The notes under the pieces: generated by a model | Database searches by the model: none | Told to the model about the DNA's origin: nothing | The model's input: only the letters and a program-made list of their open reading frames with translations | In this document: piece after piece, positions 61,854-64,000 of the stretch | How positions within the stretch are numbered: position 1 is the first letter of the stretch | How the letters are laid out: each line of letters starts with the position of its first letter | Source: Virgibacillus sp. MSJ-26 | GTDB lineage: Bacteria > Bacillota > Bacilli > Bacillales > Amphibacillaceae | NCBI RefSeq assembly: GCF_018918075.1 | Contig: NZ_JAHLPW010000011.1 | Coordinates: forward strand, 1 to 64,000 | Length of the DNA: 64,000 bases | Direction of reading: 5' to 3' | Made by a program: the position numbers and the translations under genes

Positions 61854-64000
<2,147 letters not shown>

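Overview
This window is a low-GC Gram-positive chromosome segment lying just after the replication origin, from an endospore-forming member of the Bacillaceae. The gene order follows the Bacillus subtilis yaa/yab core from remB-gyrB-gyrA (right end) to divIC-yabR (left end). Sporulation genes (spoVG, spoVT, yabG, yabP, yabQ, sspF, fin, csfB, bofA, sleL) show a spore former. The intergenic repeat families look to me like those of halotolerant genera near Virgibacillus/Oceanobacillus, but that placement rests on memory only. Most genes are on the minus strand, so the ancestral order reads right to left.

Layout, right to left. At 64-54.6 kb: remB (partial), gyrB, gyrA, an HD-GYP-like protein, yaaC (plus strand) and guaB. 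At 54.4-49.9 kb: dacA, pdxS (without pdxT), a T-box leader, a repeat element, serS. At 49.5-40.5 kb: tRNA-Ser, dck and dgk (plus), tRNA-Arg, then an insert of accessory genes (glutamate/dicarboxylate symporter, EcsC-family protein, flavohemoglobin hmp with divergent nsrR, a PfpI/DJ-1 protein), then the germination lysin sleL and an isochorismatase-like gene. At 40.4-31.2 kb: tadA, SRP RNA, dnaX, ebfC, recR, yaaL, bofA, csfB, tmk, darA, yaaR, holB, ricT, yabA. At 31.2-25.4 kb: trmN6, yazA, rsmI, abrB (plus), metS, tatD. At 25.1-23.2 kb: a GntR/YtrA-type regulator with an ABC exporter. At 23-15.3 kb: yabE, rnmV, rsmA, yabG, veg, an SCP2-like gene, sspF, ispE, purR, spoVG. At 15.1-0.4 kb: glmU, prs, ctc, pth, fin, mfd, spoVT, a MurJ/SpoVB-family flippase, yabN, rqcP, yabP, yabQ, divIC, yabR. 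Neither the rRNA operons nor xpaC-yaaN-yaaO, which B. subtilis carries in this interval, are present.

The genes form a replication/recombination/translation core (gyrase, DnaX, HolB, RecR, Tmk, aminoacyl-tRNA synthetases, SRP RNA, Pth, RsmA/RsmI/RnmV) interwoven with sporulation and signalling genes (c-di-AMP receptor DarA, RicT, AbrB, SpoVG). Recognisable control sites include a sigma-H promoter at spoVG, probable sigma-F, sigma-E and sigma-K promoters, an NsrR operator at hmp, a WalR-like box at yabE and a T-box for serS.

The most unusual features are: (1) pdxS with a non-canonical N-terminus and no adjacent pdxT; (2) a 553-bp element with terminal inverted repeats lying between the serS T-box and serS, with an internally deleted 164-bp sibling 5.7 kb away; (3) a nested-hairpin 122-bp repeat with compensatory changes; (4) two distant 51-bp tandem arrays of related sequence; (5) an HD-GYP protein that has lost the His of its HD motif. 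I found no phage, CRISPR array or classical defence island.
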